This document shows, in pieces, positions 10,876 to 24,223 of a stretch of DNA of 64,000 nt (position 1 is its first letter; the number at the start of each line of letters is the position of its first letter). The stretch is from Delphinapterus leucas (lineage: Eukaryota > Chordata > Mammalia > Artiodactyla > Monodontidae), in contig NW_022098067.1 of the NCBI RefSeq assembly GCF_002288925.2, forward strand, positions 14,099-78,098, given 5' to 3'. The notes under the pieces are model-generated. The model did not search any database, had not been told where the DNA came from, and was given only the letters and a program-made list of their open reading frames with translations. A program made the translations under genes and the position numbers.

Positions 10876-11985
10876 ATATGGAATTGAGGCTGAATGCCAG
10901 CAAAGATGGGAAGTCAGTAACAGGATATATAGTCAGCCTGACCAGTTCCTGAAAAATAACTTCTCTCACTCCTCCCCAGACTAGACACTAGAAAATTACA
11001 GAAATAGCATCAGCCCTCAGAAATTCTCAGAACCTGATGTTGAATTTCTGAGGTGTCCCTGAGGGGAGGATCCACTGATCAGGTTGAGATACGAGAGTGG
11101 CTGAGTCCAGACTTCCAACACCAAGCTTCCTGTCCTGAGGTGCTTCAATTTCTTCCTGGTCCCTAAACTAGGCAAGAAGGCACAAACTAAGATGAAGGCC
11201 CTCATCCCTCCCCCAGCTAGGGACACTGATAATCCATGAAAATATGAACTCACAGAGCAAATAAGTGAGGCATCTGAGGAGAGAAAAGATGTCCAAAAGA
11301 AAGTTCACATGCTGAAAACCTATGTCTGTGAGATAGGCTGGGACCTGGGAACTGGGACCTTTACTGGAGTGCTTGCACCTGGGAAAATGTCTCCTCCAGC
11401 AACAGAATACAAAGAAACCTATAAGGGACTAAAAATAATTGCTTGCATGTGCAGTTGGGGCAAATTATGAACAATAAGATACAAAAAGGCCAAAACCCAA
11501 CTGCCACTTCTGAGGTGTCGGGAGCAAAAGCAGGGTACTGTGCATGATCCCTGCACACAGCACCACCAAGACCACATAGAGAAATATTGAAAGACCCCAG
11601 AATCAGATTGCTAGAGTTTTTCATGTGATATACTTTCCAGAACAGCCTTTACTTTCTGTAGTAGTTTGAAGCCTGCTTCAAATACAGTGAAATTTCCGTT
11701 CATATGCATGTAACCTATTTAGGTTTCAGGCTTTCAAACTAAATTTGATCTGGCTGAAACTTATTCACATATTTTTGTGACTAGCCTGTAATTAGCAAAG
11801 AGCGAGAGTAGGGGGAGAGAGGGAAGGAGAGAGAGATACAGAGAAGGAGATTGATTATGTAGTTGTGTTTATGGGACATGAAAGTCCTGGCAGTTAAACC
11901 TAACCACTTTAGAGTATTAATATTATGAAAATAACAGAATTGAACTTCAGGTTCACTTGTAGGAAGGAAAATCTGAGACTCCTTT
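10876..11985. other. Nothing recognised
   Basis: Non-repetitive by eye apart from a GA-rich stretch at 11801-11850. No coding signal. Confidence 0.4.
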
Positions 11986-11989
11986 CCTC

Positions 11990-12197
11990 CTTTTTTTTTT
12001 TTTTCGGTACGCTGGTCTCTCACCACTGTGGCGCCTCCCGTTGCGGAGCACAGGCTCCGGACGCGCAGGCTCAGCGGCCGTGGCCCACGGGCCCAGCCGC
12101 TCCGCAGCACGTGGGATCCTCCCGGACTGGGGCACGAACCCCGTGTCCCCTGCATCGGTAGGCGGACTCTCAACCACTGCGCCACCTGGGAAGCCCC
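11990..12197 (-). mobile_element. CHR-type SINE 4
   Basis: Reversed copy with its T-run at 11991-12004 and the complement of the GGGCTTCCCAGGTGGCGCAG start at 12178-12197. Confidence 0.94.
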
Positions 12198-12199
12198 TC

Positions 12200-13499
12200 C
12201 TCTTTCCTTCTTTCTTGCCACCTTTTCCTTATTTGGGTTTCTGTAGCATGTGTGGTTCGTGCTACTTGCTTGGCAATTAGTTAGCATTGATCTTACTCTC
12301 TGTACACATTCATGTACATTTCTAGTCTTACCCTTGTGACCGTGGAAGTAATAATACCTCTCAGGGTTACTGTAAGTCTCAAAGCAGATTAGATATGTAA
12401 CGATGCTTGAAAAACTATGGTACTAAATATAATTCTAGGACACCAGCCAAGGGATCTGGGGGTTCAGCCAAAGTAGGGTTATGAATCTGTGTACTGGGAA
12501 CAAACACTGAGACAAGGGTCCGTTTGCACACACTGGGTTAGGCAGAAGAAGGTGTACATCTCTGGGATTCATCCTAACCCTTGGTATACTGGCCCACTGG
12601 AGAGCAAGACTGGCCCTTCTGATATGAGCGCCACTGATGGCTGGACTGAGGTTCCAGGCATAATGGTTGTTTTGAAGATTGACTTGGGTACTGGGGAAGG
12701 CCTTGACTGAGGTAAAGACAAAGTGACTCTGGCTTTCAGGCAAAGACAGAAGAATGTGGTAGAGAACTTGCTAGTCACTTTCTCTGTAAGGCTTGGTAAG
12801 ATTAAAAATAGAAGTGTTTTCACTATAAGAACAAAATGGAGTTTTTAGAAAAAATCTTGAAACTTCTTTTTTAACCTTTTAAAGAAAGTCCTAGGCTACC
12901 AACAACTTTCTTACAGAAGAGCAATCCTTAAGATTTTGTATTTTCTTTTGTGATTTATTCTTTGATTTTTGTACCAAGAAATGTAAATATCAAGGGAGAA
13001 AACCCCTCAAAACCTCGAAAATTCTTGTTGAAAATTAAACCACGTTCTTGGAGAGGAGAAGAAGAATGGATTAGTAGACTGAGCACTGGATGGTGATTAA
13101 AAAACTTGAGATCTTTTATCAGCTTCCATATTCTTTTATAATCCTTTTTCCCCGAGTTTCTTGGGGGAAGGGGGCTCAAAACATTGTAGATAACAATATA
13201 AGGGCTATCTATGACTCCCAAATTTCTAGCTCCAAATTCTTCCTTGAACTCCAGCTTTTATATCTACTACCTAATTGGACATCTTCTCTTGGATGTGTAA
13301 TAGGCAACTCAAACCCAGCAAAGTCAAAATTTCCCTCTTGATTTCCAGCCCTCATAAACCCATTCTTCCTCTAATCTTCCTCATTTCACCACCTTTCTCC
13401 CACTTGCTTAGGCCGAAAACTTTGGAGTTATTCTTGACTCCCCCCACCACCTTTTTCCCCTAAAATCCCACAGGCACTTCAGGAACAAATCCTGTTGGC
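12200..13499. other. Nothing recognised
   Basis: Short open frames on both strands match no protein I know. No splice-bounded coding block stands out. Confidence 0.4.
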
Positions 13500-14230
13500 T
13501 TTACCTGGAAGAATTTCCTCGATCTGACCATTCTTAGCATCTTCATTGCTCCTTCCTTGGTCAGCACTGTCATCATCTCTCCCTTGGCAAATGCCACAGT
13601 CTGGTGTCCCTGCACCCGCTCATAAGCTTTTACAATCTCTTTGCCACCCGGCAGCCAGACTGACCCTTTGAAACCTAGCTGAGATCATGTTATGTACCTG
13701 CTCAAACCCTTCTCATGTCATCAGCATGAGGTCGATCTCCACAGGTGGCCTGCAGGCTCTGGGTAGTTTGGCTGGCTTTCTCTCGGACCTCACCTCCTTC
13801 TACTTTTCTTCTCCCTCGCTGCCTCCAGCCATACTGGCCTTTCTGCTGTGCCTCAAATGTGCCTGACCCCTTCCTAGCTCAAGGCCTTGCACTTACTGCT
13901 TCCTCTACCTGAAACCCAGAGACACCATGTCTCCTTCCTTCCCTCACTCACATCTTTGCATAAATTTCCCTGACTCAGCATATCCTTTCCCTACACATGC
14001 TTTTATAAAATAGCACTCCAACACCCTTTATCCCCTTCCCTGCTTTATTTATTTTTCACATCATTTTTAATGTCTTTCATTGCATCTAGATTTATTCATT
14101 CATTTGAATATTGAATGTCTCTCCCATTAGAATGTAAGCTCCTTGAGGGCAGTTTACATTTGAAAGCAGCTGAGCCTAGACTGGTGTCCACATAAAGTAA
14201 ACACTTAATAAATATTTTTTCATGCATTAA
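13500..14230 (+). repeat. L2 LINE 3' region
   Basis: The order of blocks (CTCAAGGCCTTGCACTTACT, AATGTAAGCTCCTTGAGGGC, and a final ACTTAATAAATATTTTTTCA) matches the 3' end of an L2 element. It has no open frame. Confidence 0.72.
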
Positions 14231-16144
14231 GAATGAGTACTGAGGGTGATGGTGGGATAGCTAGGGCCTTCAAAAAAGGCTGAATTATTTGTGGAGATAA
14301 AACTGTTTTAGGGAAGGGGTGAAGTCTTTCAAAATAAATGGTCAAAAATTTATTAACTTCCAGAAATTGTCAGTTCATACATGCAAATATGCCTAAAGTT
14401 TAGTAAAGTGACACACTACAATTGTTGGACAGCCGGCGATTCATGTGGAATGTGCTCGAATAGGACTTTTGACATCCCATCCTCTACCGAGGCAGCTGTG
14501 AACAACCAACCTCAAAAGCTCATATTATTTACATTGCATTACAGGCCTGGGCTTTTCCAAGAATAAACAAGTTGTTAACTATTTACACAGACTTGCTTTT
14601 TTTCCCCCACTGCAGATGAGCTAAAATGGATTTGAATGTTACATTTCTCAACTGGTCTTTTGCAACAGTTTTTTTTATCCTTCTCTCCTTATTTTTTCTG
14701 ATCTCTCCCTCTACTCTTGTAGGAACAACATGCTGCATTGTGCAACAAAGGTTTAATATTATCCCCAACCATTTAAAATGATATATTGAATGAAAGGAAA
14801 GTGTGTTGGATTAAGATTAATGGAGAAGAGAGTAACATGAGGATATGTGCATTAGAAGCATCCTCTTTTGGACTCCAAAGTCACCCACTAATTTCCTACT
14901 GTAACTTATTTACCAGCAGGCTTCCCAATTCTGCTCTATTTCAATTCCAAGAGTCTAAGTGGTGAAACCAAGGCAGAGATTATGGCATTTTGAGTATAAT
15001 AGGATGCCTTTTAGTCTTGCCATGTTGACAAGCCACTTGGGGATGGGCATGAGACCAGAGACAGGGTCAGCAGATGGAAGATAATCAGAAGATGCTGCTT
15101 AGGCCTACTCAGGCCTGTAGGAGAGAGACACAGTGAATCTTTTGACCTAGACGTTTCTATGATCCCTTATGGGAGTCTAAAACTCCAACCTGTTGACAAA
15201 CATTATGCATTTCCTCTCAAATGGTACTTTGCTGGGTAATTTGGCTATCAACATTCACAAAAAACCTTCAATATCATTGTACATATAAATGAAAGCACGT
15301 GAAGACCCTGTGATATGTTTTAAACATATCACACAGAATTCCAAATAAAAAACGGTAGTTCATTTGTGATCTACCATGTGAAATGGAAGTCCAAGGTGTT
15401 TCCAAAGAAACATTTGAAAAAGAACAGAGGACCTAGAAAGGTGGGTCTGCCATTTCACACCAGGCTAACTGGAAGAGAGCTTGGTCCAGCCACAGAAAAT
15501 TTAAGGCTGAGCTGTTAGGGAAGCTCCTCACCTAGGTGAATCCATTTGTCCTTCAGTAGCCTTTCTGGTACTTTCCAAATAGTTATCACTGAGGTTAGTA
15601 GGACAATACACAGAGGTCATCAGAAAGCAAACTCTGTTCTGCTTCCTCTTGATCTCAAAAGAAGCAGTCAAACCACACTTTGTTCAAAACTGTTATTTAA
15701 CTGAATATTTTTGCACTGTTATTCTGAAAACAAGTGAGGAGCATATGTTATAAATTATTTCTGCACAAAATTCCTCTTTCAGATGAGCATATAAATGCTC
15801 TGACTGAGTTCTGACACAAACAAAATCACTATTTCTTGTGCTTTAGAGAGACTATATCTTTCCAAAATACATACAACTATATCTGGAAGCCAGTTCTCTT
15901 ACTCAACAAAGGAATAAGGATTTGTAAGAATTACTTTCGGGGAATGGAGGTTAACCACAGTCAGTATATTATTTGATTGTTGATATAATTTGGAATTTGC
16001 AAAAGAAAAATTTCAGGTCACTGCTTATCAATCCTTGTGGTACTATAGCTCAGCTATCTCAAGGGATATACACAAATTCTCCAAAGCATCTCAAAACAAA
16101 ATTAATTCTAATTGCTTCAAAAACAACAATTATAGAAACCTTAT
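14231..16144. other. Nothing recognised
   Basis: Ordinary intergenic sequence downstream of MMP20, with no feature supported by eye. Confidence 0.4.
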
Positions 16145-16370
16145 AAGGTACCAGGGACTATCTAGAGTTCTACATATTTTGACTCATTATATTTAAGCCT
16201 CTAAATATCCCTAGGAGGTAAGAACTATTCTTACTGTAATTTTACAAAGGAGGAAACTAAGACAGAAATTAGGGAACTTGACCAATCTCACAAGGCTAAA
16301 AATAGCAGATCTGGGGTTTGAATTCAGTCAGGTCTCAGAGCACATGCTTTTTGCATCCAGTAACATTCAT
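16145..16370 (+). repeat. MIR-type repeat
   Basis: TAAGCCTCTAAATATCCCTA, GGAGGAAACTAAGACAGAAA and GGGGTTTGAATTCAGTCAGG in order resemble a MIR-family copy. Confidence 0.65.
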
Positions 16371-16559
16371 TTATTTAGTGAAGTCTTTACAGTGGACATG
16401 CCCCTTGGCTAGCCCTGGACATAAGGAGGACATCTGGCTGGTTGTGCTCGGTACCAGATGCCTTCAGGCTGATGTTTCATTGCTATGGGGTCCCTGTCAC
16501 AGCTGACCAGATTGCACGGCCTGCAGAGATAATTGCACCACCTTGATCTCCTTGCTTAT

Positions 16560-17210
16560 TATTTAAAACAAATAATAGGTTTATTGAAATATAATTCACA
16601 TAACATACAATTCCTCCATTTAAGGTGTACAATTTAATGGCTTTCAGTTATTCACAGATCACCTTTAGCATGTCATCCATCACCTTTAGCCACCATCACC
16701 TTTAGCGTGTCATGCCCATTAGTAGTCACAGCTGCCCCCTCCCTCCAGCTGCTGACAAGCAGTAATCAGCTTTCTGCGTCTATGGCTTTTCCTATTCTGA
16801 ACATCTCATATAAATACAATCATACAATATGTGGCCTTTTGTGTTTGACTTCTTTCACTTAGTGTAATGTTTTCACATTTCATTCATGTTGTAGCATGTA
16901 TTAGTCCTTTTCTAAATTGCCAAATAATGTTCCAATATGTGAATTTACCAGGTTTAAAAAAATCCATTCCTCGTTTAATGGCCATGTTTCTACTTGTTGG
17001 CTATTATGAATAATGCTGCTGTGAACCTTTGTGTGCACTTTTTTGTGTGGACATATGTTTTGATTTATCACAGGTATATACCTAGGAGTGCAATTGCTGG
17101 GTTATGTGGTAACTCTATGTTTAGTGTTTTGAGGAGATGCCAGACTGTTTTCCCTCCTTGCTTATTGATACTAAGAAGTTTTCCTCAGCTGACTGTTTTT
17201 GCAAAAGTGA
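16560..17210 (-). mobile_element. Old L1 3' fragment, reversed
   Basis: TTTATTGAAATATAATTCAC and the later blocks (GGCTATTATGAATAATGCTG, ATACCTAGGAGTGCAATTGC) are a familiar reversed L1 3' region. Confidence 0.82.
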
Positions 17211-17432
17211 CTTTTCTTACTCTGTAGAATCAGTTGACATTGGAAAGCAGGGGTGCCAGATTTTGTCTTCAACAGTCAAAGATTCAACATCTGGTTGGCT
17301 GTAAATAGCCGCTTTCAGTAACAGAAACCAAATGGAAAGTTTAGAGTAACCTTGAGTAACTGCTCCATCCTTTTTTTTTTCAACATTTTATTTAAAAAAA
17401 ATAATTTTCTACTTCTTATACTTTATTTATTT

Positions 17433-17772
17433 TATTATTATTATTATTATTGGCTACGTTGGGTCTTCATTGCAGTGCGCGGGTTTTCTCTAGTTGCTGT
17501 GAGCTGGGGCTGCTCTTTGTTGTGGTGTGTGGCTTCTCATGGTGGTGGCTTCTCTTGTTGTGGAGCACAGGCTCTAGGCACGTGGGCTTCAGTAGCTGTG
17601 GCACGTGAGCTCAGTAGTTGTGGCTTGCTGGCTCTGGAGCGCAGGCTCAGTAGCTGTGGGGCACGGGCTTAGTTGCTCTGCGGCATGTGGGATCTTCCCT
17701 GACCAGGGCTCGAACCCGTGTCCCCTGTATTGGCAGGCGGACTCTTAACCACTGCGCCACTGGGGAAGTCCC
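17433..17772 (-). mobile_element. Long CHR-related tRNA-derived SINE
   Basis: About 340 bp, reversed, with a TTA-repeat tail on the left and the complement of GGGACTTCCCCAGTGGCGCA at the right. It shares the tRNA head with the shorter CHR copies but has a longer body with repeated AGTAGCTGTGG-like units. It resembles the longer cetartiodactyl CHR/SINE2 class. Confidence 0.85.
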
Positions 17773-17924
17773 CAGTCCCTTCCTAATATTGTCTTTTTAG
17801 TGAGTGTATGAAATAAATTTAATAAATGATGGTAATAATTATAGCTAATATCTGTTGAACACTGTAGATGTTCCAGTCTATGAAATATGTTAAATGTATT
17901 TTATCATCTAATTGTAGAAGTACT

Positions 17925-19730
17925 GAAAATTTATTTTAATTGAAATATAGTTGATTCCCAATGTTGTGTTAGTTTCTGGTGAACAGCAAAGTGGTTCAGT
18001 TATATGTATACATATATATATGTTCTTTTACATATTCTTTTCTGTCATGGTTTATTATAGGATATTGAATTTAGTTCCCTGTGCTATACAGTAGGTTCTT
18101 GTTGTTTTCTATTTTATATATAGTTGTTTGTATATGCTAATCCCAAACTCCTAACTTATCCCTCCCCTCCCTTTCCCCTTTGGTAACTATAAGTTTGTTT
18201 TCTATGTCTGTGAGTCTGTTTCTGTTTTGTAAATAAGTTCATTAGTATCATTATTTTAGATTCCACATGTGACATCATATGGTATTTGTCTTTCTCTTTC
18301 TGACTTGCTTCACTTGGTATGATAATCTCTAGGTCATTCTATATTGCTGCAAATGATATGATTTCATTCTTTTTTATGGTTGAGTAGTATTCCATTGTAT
18401 ATATATACCACATCTTCTTTATCCATTTTTATGTTGATGGATATTTACGTTGCTTCCATGTCTTGGCTATTGCGAATAGTGCTGCTATGAACATTGGGGT
18501 GCATGTATCTTTTCAAATTAGAGTTTTCTCCGGATATATACCCAGGAGTGGGATTGCTGGATCATATGGCAACTCTATTTAGTTTTTTGAGGAACCTCCA
18601 TACTGTTTTCCATAGTGGATGCACCAATTTACATTCCCACCAACAATGTAGGAGGGCTCCCTTTTCTCCACACCCGCTCCAGCATTTATTATTTGTAGAC
18701 ATTTTAATGATGGCCATTCTGACCGGTGTGAGTGATACCTCATTGTGATTTTGATTTGCATTTCTCTAATAATTAATGAAGTTGAGCATTTTTCATGTTC
18801 CTTTTGGCCATCTGTATGTCTTCTTTGGAGAAATGTCTATTTATGTCTTCTGCCCATTTTTTGGTTGGGTTGTTTGTTTTTTGTTATTGAGATGTATGAG
18901 CTGTTTGTATATTTTGGAAATTAAGCCCTTGTCAGTCTCATCGTTTGCAAATATTTTCTCCCAGTCTGTATGTTGTCTTTTTGTTTTGTTTATGGTTTCC
19001 TTTGGTGTGTAAAAGGTTATAAGTTTGATTAAATCCGATTTGTTTATTTTTGCTTTTACTTCTATTGCTTTGGGAGACTGACTTAAGAAAATGTTGCTAT
19101 GATTTATGTCAGAGAATATTTTGCCTATGTTCTCTTCCACGAGTTTTATGGTGTCATGTCTTATATTTAAATCTTGAAGCCATTTTGAGTTTATTTTTGT
19201 GTAGGGTGTGAGGGAGTGTTCTAACTTCATTGATTTACATGTGGCTGTCCAGCTTCCCCAACACCACTTGCTGAAGAGACTGTCTTTTCTCCATTGTATA
19301 TTTTTGCCTCCTTTGTCAAAGATTAATTGACTGTAGGCATGTGGGTTTATTTCTGGGCTCTCTTTTCTGTTGCATTGAACCATACATCTATTTTATGCCA
19401 ATACCATGATTCCTGTAGCTTTGTAGTATTTTCTGAAGTTTGGGAGGGTTATGTCTCCAGCTTTGTTCTTTTTCCTCAGGATTGCTTTGGCAATTCTGTG
19501 TCTTATGGTTTCATATAAATTTTAGGATTATTTGTTCTAGTTCTGTGAAAAATGTCATGGGCAATTTGATAGGGATAGTGTTATATCTGTAGATTGCTTT
19601 GGGTAGTATGGCCATTTTAACAATATTAATTTTTCCAATCTAAGAACATGAGATATCTTTCTATTTCTTTGAATCATCTTCAATTTCCTTTATCAATGTT
19701 TTATAGTAGAACTACTAAAATGTAAGAATA
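17925..19730 (-). mobile_element. L1 fragment, ORF2 C terminus and 3' UTR
   Basis: Reversed L1. The 3' UTR is at the left (17925-18250) and ORF2 C-terminal text follows rightward, including a 180-codon open stretch at 18841-19383 with the readings [20 protein letters not shown] and [20 protein letters not shown]. It is 5'-truncated and inactive. Confidence 0.93.
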
Positions 19731-20082
19731 AAAAAAATAAGAATGACAGACAGCTGTATTTTATCTGTACTAATGAGTAGGTAGGAAAAAAATGGTTTAG
19801 CTTGAAGTGAGAAAAACTAAAACAAAAGATAAACTTCCCTAAATAGAAAGCTGTTCAGAAGAGACTCACTTAGATGGGTTAAAGATAGTTTCATTGAGGG
19901 CATTTTATTTTCGGGAAGAAGGAAAAAGAGTGAATTATGAGTATTTTTTCTGGGTCTGCATACTCATGATACTATACCAAGGTTTGAGTTTTCTATAGGT
20001 ACACAGAATTTGTTGCCAAAGTGTGATAGAAGCTAGTAAACATTAACGAAAGAGAAATGAGGAACTATTCTTATACAACATT

Positions 20083-20753
20083 TTTATTGGCTTTTGTTAA
20101 AAGCCTTCCTGTTGCAAAGCGCCCACCTCTTACCTAGTATGAAAATCCATTTGAGTAGGTTTGTCCACTGTAACCTACTTCAAAGACCAGTGAGCACACA
20201 TAGAGTCAAACAAACAAACAAACACAAAAACAATGAGAAACAAAACTTATACAGTATGTTGTCTGTGATATGTTTAAAGTAAAGGTGGATACATTTATAT
20301 TCATCATAACAAATCTTAAGGCCAAAAAAGCCACTGCTTGTAAAGAATTATTATAATTTGTATAGTAATGCTATTTCCTATTAAAAGAATTATAATACAT
20401 GTCAGGGAGTCCACAAGTAGGCTTCTTCCTGGAAATAAAAACCAAACTTATCAATTTGCCTCAGTGTATTAGGTAAGAAAAAAATGACCGGTGTCTAACT
20501 GAAGCGTGCATTGTGTTGATCCTGATTTTGTGTAAAACTGACCATATAGGAATTTTCCATTTGGATTAAAATTCTGAATCCAAAACTAAGAAACAGTTTA
20601 GAAGCATAATTATTTTCAACAAATTCTAAATTTCCCTTAGAATTGAAGGCCATGGGAAGAATATGTAACCTGAGTTCTGATTTAGTCCTTAAGATCCGGT
20701 TACCAGCTGCTCTCGGTCATCTTCATTCCTTAGGAAAGACTAGACTTTTCTAT
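20083..20753 (-). other. MMP20: Candidate MMP20 3' UTR
   Basis: The roughly 670 bases after the stop contain no recognisable repeat and end near a minus-strand AATAAA (plus-strand TTTATT at 20083-20088). That would give a 3' UTR of ordinary length. The end point is a guess from this one hexamer; no downstream GU-rich element was verified. Confidence 0.35.
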
Positions 20754-20854
20754 TTAGCAACCAATCCAGGAACTAGATTTCAGCACACTAACCACACCTT
20801 CCTTCTCTGTATCATACTTGTACGCTTTGGGTCCTGAAAAGAAGTAAATGTAGC
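20754..20854 (-). CDS. MMP20: MMP20 exon 10, C terminus and stop
   Basis: This terminal coding exon has 101 bases. It reads [20 protein letters not shown] and then [12 protein letters not shown], followed by TAA at 20754-20756. The final cysteine, residue 483 by human numbering, is the disulfide partner of the exon 6 cysteine. The acceptor is TTTAG. There is no extension or truncation relative to human enamelysin. Confidence 0.96.
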
Positions 20855-21029
20855 CTAAAAGAGACAAAGTTGAAATTATGATTACTGAAAATGACTTGCA
20901 AATTTATAAATGGGATTGTCTTGTAGTTGTAACTTTCTTGAGGTAGCACCAAAGGGGGACTGAGAATGTGTCAGGTGGCAGTTAGCTAATCCTCTTCACA
21001 GCTCTCTCTGAGCCCTAGAACTTGACACC

Positions 21030-21430
21030 CCTAACATGTTGATCATCTCTCATCTCTCTTCTCATGCCAGAGGTGGTTTTTGCTTCTACTCAGGCTGTTC
21101 CCCTCCAGGAAATCCAGCCCCCGCTGCTTTCTTTCCCTAATCAAACCTCTAGCCATTCTTTAAAACCCAGCTGAAGTCCCACCATGAAATCTACAGCACC
21201 TGATGCCTGTTTTGATCTTTTCTTCCTCAGATCACCTCTTGCAATTATTGTGAAGACTACCACACAATTCAGTACTAAATTATAGATTGTCTTGTTTTCT
21301 AGTAATTTCATCTGTGTTGGATAGAGGGTCATTTCCCAAAGAGAATAACCATTCCACAAGTGCAGAGACCATATCAAACTGTATTTGCATTTCTGAACAG
21401 TGTCCAGCTCTGTGCTACGTACTCAAGAAG
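21030..21430 (+). repeat. Probable L2-type repeat in MMP20 intron 9
   Basis: Pyrimidine-rich text with TAAAACCCAGCTGAAGTCCC and ACCTCTTGCAATTATTGTG resembles a diverged L2. It occupies much of the short intron between exons 10 and 9. Confidence 0.5.
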
Positions 21431-21862
21431 AATGTTTTGACCGATTCAAAAGATCCAATTAAACTTATTCAACCCAGTTCAATTCAATTCAACTTTCCCA
21501 GCTATGTGTTAAATTTCAGGAGTTGGGTGATGGTGTGGGGAAAGCCCCTGGGAAGGTTGAGAGTATGTGCATTTTAAAGATGAAAAAGGTAATTTTGACT
21601 GGATGGCCTTTATGATGTAGCTGACTAATGCACTGAAGCTATACTTTTAAAACTTTCCATTTTTAAAGCGAGAACCATAATGACAGACATTTTATACTCT
21701 TTCTGGTGGTTAATCTTTTTAGCTAAATTTATAAGGGACTCAGGGACAAAAAAATAAGAACCAAGGACTCCCATTTGGAAATCCATCTTCTTCTATGTTA
21801 CAGCAGAGACCAGATTTCTTGTTACAATTTCTACAAAGAAACTTTACAGTGGAAACACTCAC

Positions 21863-21966
21863 CATTTAACTCCATAGCATCATCTATTTGGCCATTAAGT
21901 CCCGAAAATTCTTCTTCAGTATTCTTTGGATAGTCTTTTTCCATTTTCCTTTTTTGTTCATCATAG
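21863..21966 (-). CDS. MMP20: MMP20 exon 9, hemopexin blade
   Basis: This 104-bp exon covers residues about 416-451. It reads [20 protein letters not shown] and then [14 protein letters not shown], flanked by a TCCAG acceptor and a strong GTGAGT donor. It joins exon 8 through a split serine and exon 10 through a split glycine. Compared with human it carries Gln for Arg near 420, Leu for Val near 439, and Asp-Ala-Met for Ala-Ala-Val near 445. It lies 13.1 kb from exon 8. Confidence 0.95.
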
Positions 21967-22078
21967 CTGGAAGAAATATTATTTCATAAATAATATAAAC
22001 AAGAAGTATTTATCGATTGTAGAAGACACTGCGCTAGTCAGGCATATTTAGTCAGGGCTGATTTATGATTTACTTTAG

Positions 22079-22105
22079 ATCTCTCTCTGTCTCTCTGTCT
22101 CTCTG

Positions 22106-22142
<37 letters not shown>
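22079..22142. repeat. CT and CA microsatellites
   Basis: A (CTCTGT)-type run is followed by about 16 CA units. It lies in MMP20 intron 8, 110 bp upstream of exon 9 on the gene strand. Confidence 0.95.
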
Positions 22143-22143
<1 letters not shown>

Positions 22144-24189
22144 TCTGCCATTTCTCTCCCAGTTTCCAGAGATTCTGGGAACACTAGTTTGGGAGTCATT
22201 TGCTGTAAACATGCTGTTGTTAAAAAATTTGCCAGATATATTGTTTAGAAATAGTTATATTGTTTAGAATTATAGGATCATATTTCTATAATTAAAAAAA
22301 TACTACCTTTCAATGGGAACTCTGCATATATTTTTAGTGCTTTATTTACTGTTGCAATTTCTGTCTCTCTTTTGTTCTCTATGTATGAATTTCTTGGCTT
22401 ACCAAACAGTTAAAAGCCCTTCACAGAGGCTTTCATTAATGAGCTTCTTACTGTGTACCCATAGAGGAGGGATTGAACAAATAATGCACAGTGAATGAAT
22501 AAGTACATGTGTGAATGCTCAATAGATAAAGACAAGAAATGAGAAAATCTGGAATAATGGAGACTTTGCCTTTTAAATTGTTTTAATTGAATTAAATTTT
22601 TTTGTTTCCTAGAAAGATTATACAACTGACCAAAGAGTAGATTAGGTTTTTTTTTCTGAATCCACAACTACCGTGCAATGATAACTCTGAAGATTAGTTA
22701 ATACCTCTCTTTGTGATCTAAATTACCCCTTGTAGAAAAGACTGTGACTTGTATGAATCAGTATGACTTGTATGAGTTCAGCATGTAGGCAGGGCAGACT
22801 CTTTTCCCTTCAAGAAGTTTTCATTTAAAGTGTGAGAAAGTCCCTTCTTCATTAGCATAGAGCTCCCAACGCGGACATTCCCAAGGTGGACACGCCACTG
22901 CTTTCCCACCCAAAGGTCAATTTCTCCTGTGTCTGGGCCACTGAGAGTTTCCTGCAGCAGCAGATCACATCCACCTTCTCCTGAAATGTGCCTTTCTTGT
23001 AACTATGACTGCACAGGCCAGGGGACAGATCTCTCATGATACTGAGCAGATCAAACGTTGGGAAAGAAGTATTCAGGCTGAAACTGACTAGTGGACTGAG
23101 GTGCTTTATGGGGTGTTGCGGATAGAAGTGGAAGCTAAATCCTAGAAGTATCAATAGGAGTCCAAACTCCCTTTCCAGGAGAGCTATTAGAATCTTCCAA
23201 GTAGGCCAAGGGGAAAACCAAGCTATATGAGTTACTGTAAGCACAGATAAACATGGAAGCCATTTACCATATTTTGTTGTCATCAGAAGTGCCAATAAAG
23301 AGTGGGGACAGGACACCTGTATGGTATTAGAAGCAGTGGTTGCAAGGTATCAGGACTGTAATGAGGGAAAGACTGGAGAGAAAGAACAGCCAGGCATATT
23401 GCCTCTCCCATGGCTTAGACTTCTTTTGTTCTGAAATCTAGAGTCAGACACTGAAAGTACAGGTTGTTTACATATTAATCTTTGTTCACTAGGTTTTCTT
23501 CTCTCAATTCCCTGAGGCAGCTGTACTGGGAAAATGGATGCTTTGAGTGAAGGGAGTGAGGAAGATAATTCCAAAGCTTAAAATATTTGGGGAGAGGGAT
23601 GCAAAAGGAAGAACCAAGAAGTGACCAAGAGACATTTGGTGTCTGTAGATATAGAGGGAAATGTGGTGGGGGGATGCCAGAGAACATGACATTTTGAATT
23701 CTTTGCTTAATGTTGACCCCTAAGCTCAGGGAAAACAGTGAAAAGCCTTTCATGTCTTTATCCTCTTTTGTCTGCTCTGAATAGGGGATTAGAAGCTGAG
23801 CTATTATAATTAGAGCTATGCCTTACCTTTGTGTTCTTTAAACATTTATGAGTGATTTTGAGAACTTAATCACCATTTATATTGTTTTATGGTAAACGGT
23901 GTTCTCAGTTCCAAACAAGTGACTGACTAAAGAATATCTATAGGGAAACCTATTACAAGTTGGGATCTGCTTGTATTATATTTAAATTGGATTGAGAAAT
24001 CGAGAAAGTATGAAAGGAGAGAGTAAAGATCTTTTCTGAGACTAGAAATACTGTTTAAATAATATAGGAATAAGTTTTAAAGAGAAAATGATGACTATTA
24101 ATCCAATAGAAAAATCTGAAAAAGAAATCTTTCTCTTTTTATCTGTCTGTTTAGTTTGCTAAGGTGGGTGATGGTGACATCTAAAATCT

Positions 24190-24190
<1 letters not shown>
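22143..24190. other. MMP20 intron 8, nothing recognised
   Basis: Longer minus-strand open stretches around 22852-23753 match no known protein and lack coding character. Confidence 0.4.

Positions 24191-24192
<2 letters not shown>

Positions 24193-24221
<29 letters not shown>
24193..24221. repeat. TA microsatellite
   Basis: An uninterrupted alternating TA run of about 28 bases. Confidence 0.95.

Positions 24222-24223
<2 letters not shown>

Noticed and set aside
18841..19383. A 180-codon minus-strand open frame
   Set aside because: It reads as the C-terminal part of L1 ORF2 and belongs to a truncated L1.
22852..23753. Cluster of minus-strand open frames of 60-154 codons
   Set aside because: The peptides resemble no family and have no coding-like composition; consistent with chance in an intron.
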